Source: Oscillospiraceae bacterium (GTDB lineage: Bacteria > Bacillota > Clostridia > UMGS1840 > HGM11507). Taken from it: a stretch of 64,000 nucleotides of DNA. The notes beneath the pieces are model-generated. The model had not been told where the DNA came from. It searched no databases and saw nothing but the letters and a program-made list of their open reading frames with translations. The position numbers were made by a program, and so were the translations under genes. This document shows, piece after piece, positions 63,852-64,000 of the stretch; within the stretch, counting starts at the first letter, position 1; each line of letters begins with the position of its first letter. The stretch is taken from positions 40,812 to 104,811 of the forward strand of contig SVKB01000001.1 in NCBI GenBank assembly GCA_015068665.1, written 5' to 3'.

Positions 63852-63913
63852 TGATATAAACAATATAAAAAGTGATAAAGGTAATTGAAAAAGTATTTGC
63901 CGTGTGATATAGT
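63852..63913 (+). promoter_or_regulatory. Direct-repeat activator site and promoter (second copy)
   Basis: TGATATAAACAAT (63852-63864) and TGATAAAGGTAAT (63873-63885), 21-bp period, then TTGAAA (63885-63890), a 17-bp spacer and TATAGT (63908-63913). Distance from second half-site to -35 is the same as at 57930-57942. The first half-site is shifted by one base. Likely the same regulator controls both. Confidence 0.65.
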
Positions 63914-63940
63914 GAAAATATAGAGAAAGGGTGATGAGAG

Positions 63941-64000
63941 ATGTTCAAAAGAGCTTTATCATTTATTGTCTTATTGGCTTTAGTATTTTCGTTTAGCATA
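63941..64000 (+). CDS. N-terminus of a secreted protein (partial, cut by window end)
   Basis: Twenty codons beginning MFKRALSFIVLLALVFSFSI, which form a signal peptide. ATG at 63941 after AAAGGGTGATGAG, and preceded by a good promoter at 63885-63913. The rest lies beyond the window, so the function is unknown. By analogy with the gene at 57998, which shares the regulatory box, a glycan-active secreted protein is plausible. Confidence 0.55.
   Translation, partial: MFKRALSFIVLLALVFSFSI

Overview
The window looks like a chromosomal segment of a low-GC, Gram-positive Clostridia-type bacterium. The grounds are S-layer homology (SLH) anchors, type I-like dockerins, copper-amine-oxidase-type stalk domains, lipoprotein sugar-binding proteins, sigma-A promoters with 17-bp spacers and strong AGGAGG-type ribosome sites. 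A pectin- or host-glycan-degrading gut Firmicute (Monoglobus-like or a relative) would fit, but that is inference. I recognised no tRNA, rRNA, CRISPR array, transposase or phage gene.

Region 1 (1-29.7 kb) is a surface-protein island. A TetR-type regulator with a palindromic upstream site precedes an SLH-anchored protein that has a cohesin-like N-terminus, and a small membrane protein. Five large paralogous secreted proteins follow (genes A-E; D is frameshifted). Each has a signal peptide, parallel beta-helix/GLUG-like repeats, a cohesin-like module and a C-terminal dockerin. The island ends with a 1551-residue SLH protein with chitobiase-C-terminal-like repeats. The gaps between A-E hold modular palindrome arrays, a conserved covarying hairpin (5 copies) and a structured 5' leader RNA (3 copies).

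Region 2 (29.3-37 kb) has a small Cys-containing membrane protein, a two-gene operon (CX5R phosphatase and membrane HECRH metalloprotease-like protein), a minus-strand SGNH/sialate-O-acetylesterase-type secreted esterase, and two convergent AraC regulators separated by intergenic repeats.

Region 3 (37-57.5 kb) is a long co-directional run, probably one or a few operons: a secreted protein, a 48-residue peptide, two LamG-like/Ig-like proteins (one SLH-anchored), a further SLH-like protein, two tandem beta-propeller paralogues, a cytoplasmic GH20 hexosaminidase, an LplA-type solute-binding lipoprotein, a cohesin-like protein and a small dockerin protein.

Region 4 (57.5-64 kb) has a hairpin-rich spacer, a 1301-residue pectate-lyase-fold protein with carbohydrate-binding modules, a second LplA-type lipoprotein, and the first 20 codons of another secreted protein. 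The two gene starts at 57998 and 63941 share an upstream direct-repeat box plus a 17-bp-spaced promoter.

Together the genes suggest surface capture and trimming of complex glycans: SLH proteins for anchoring, dockerin/cohesin-like contacts for assembly, esterase/lyase/hexosaminidase for processing, and lipoproteins for uptake (no permease lies in the window). The least explained material is the repeated leader RNA with two putative pseudoknots and the modular palindromic spacers between the adhesin paralogues.
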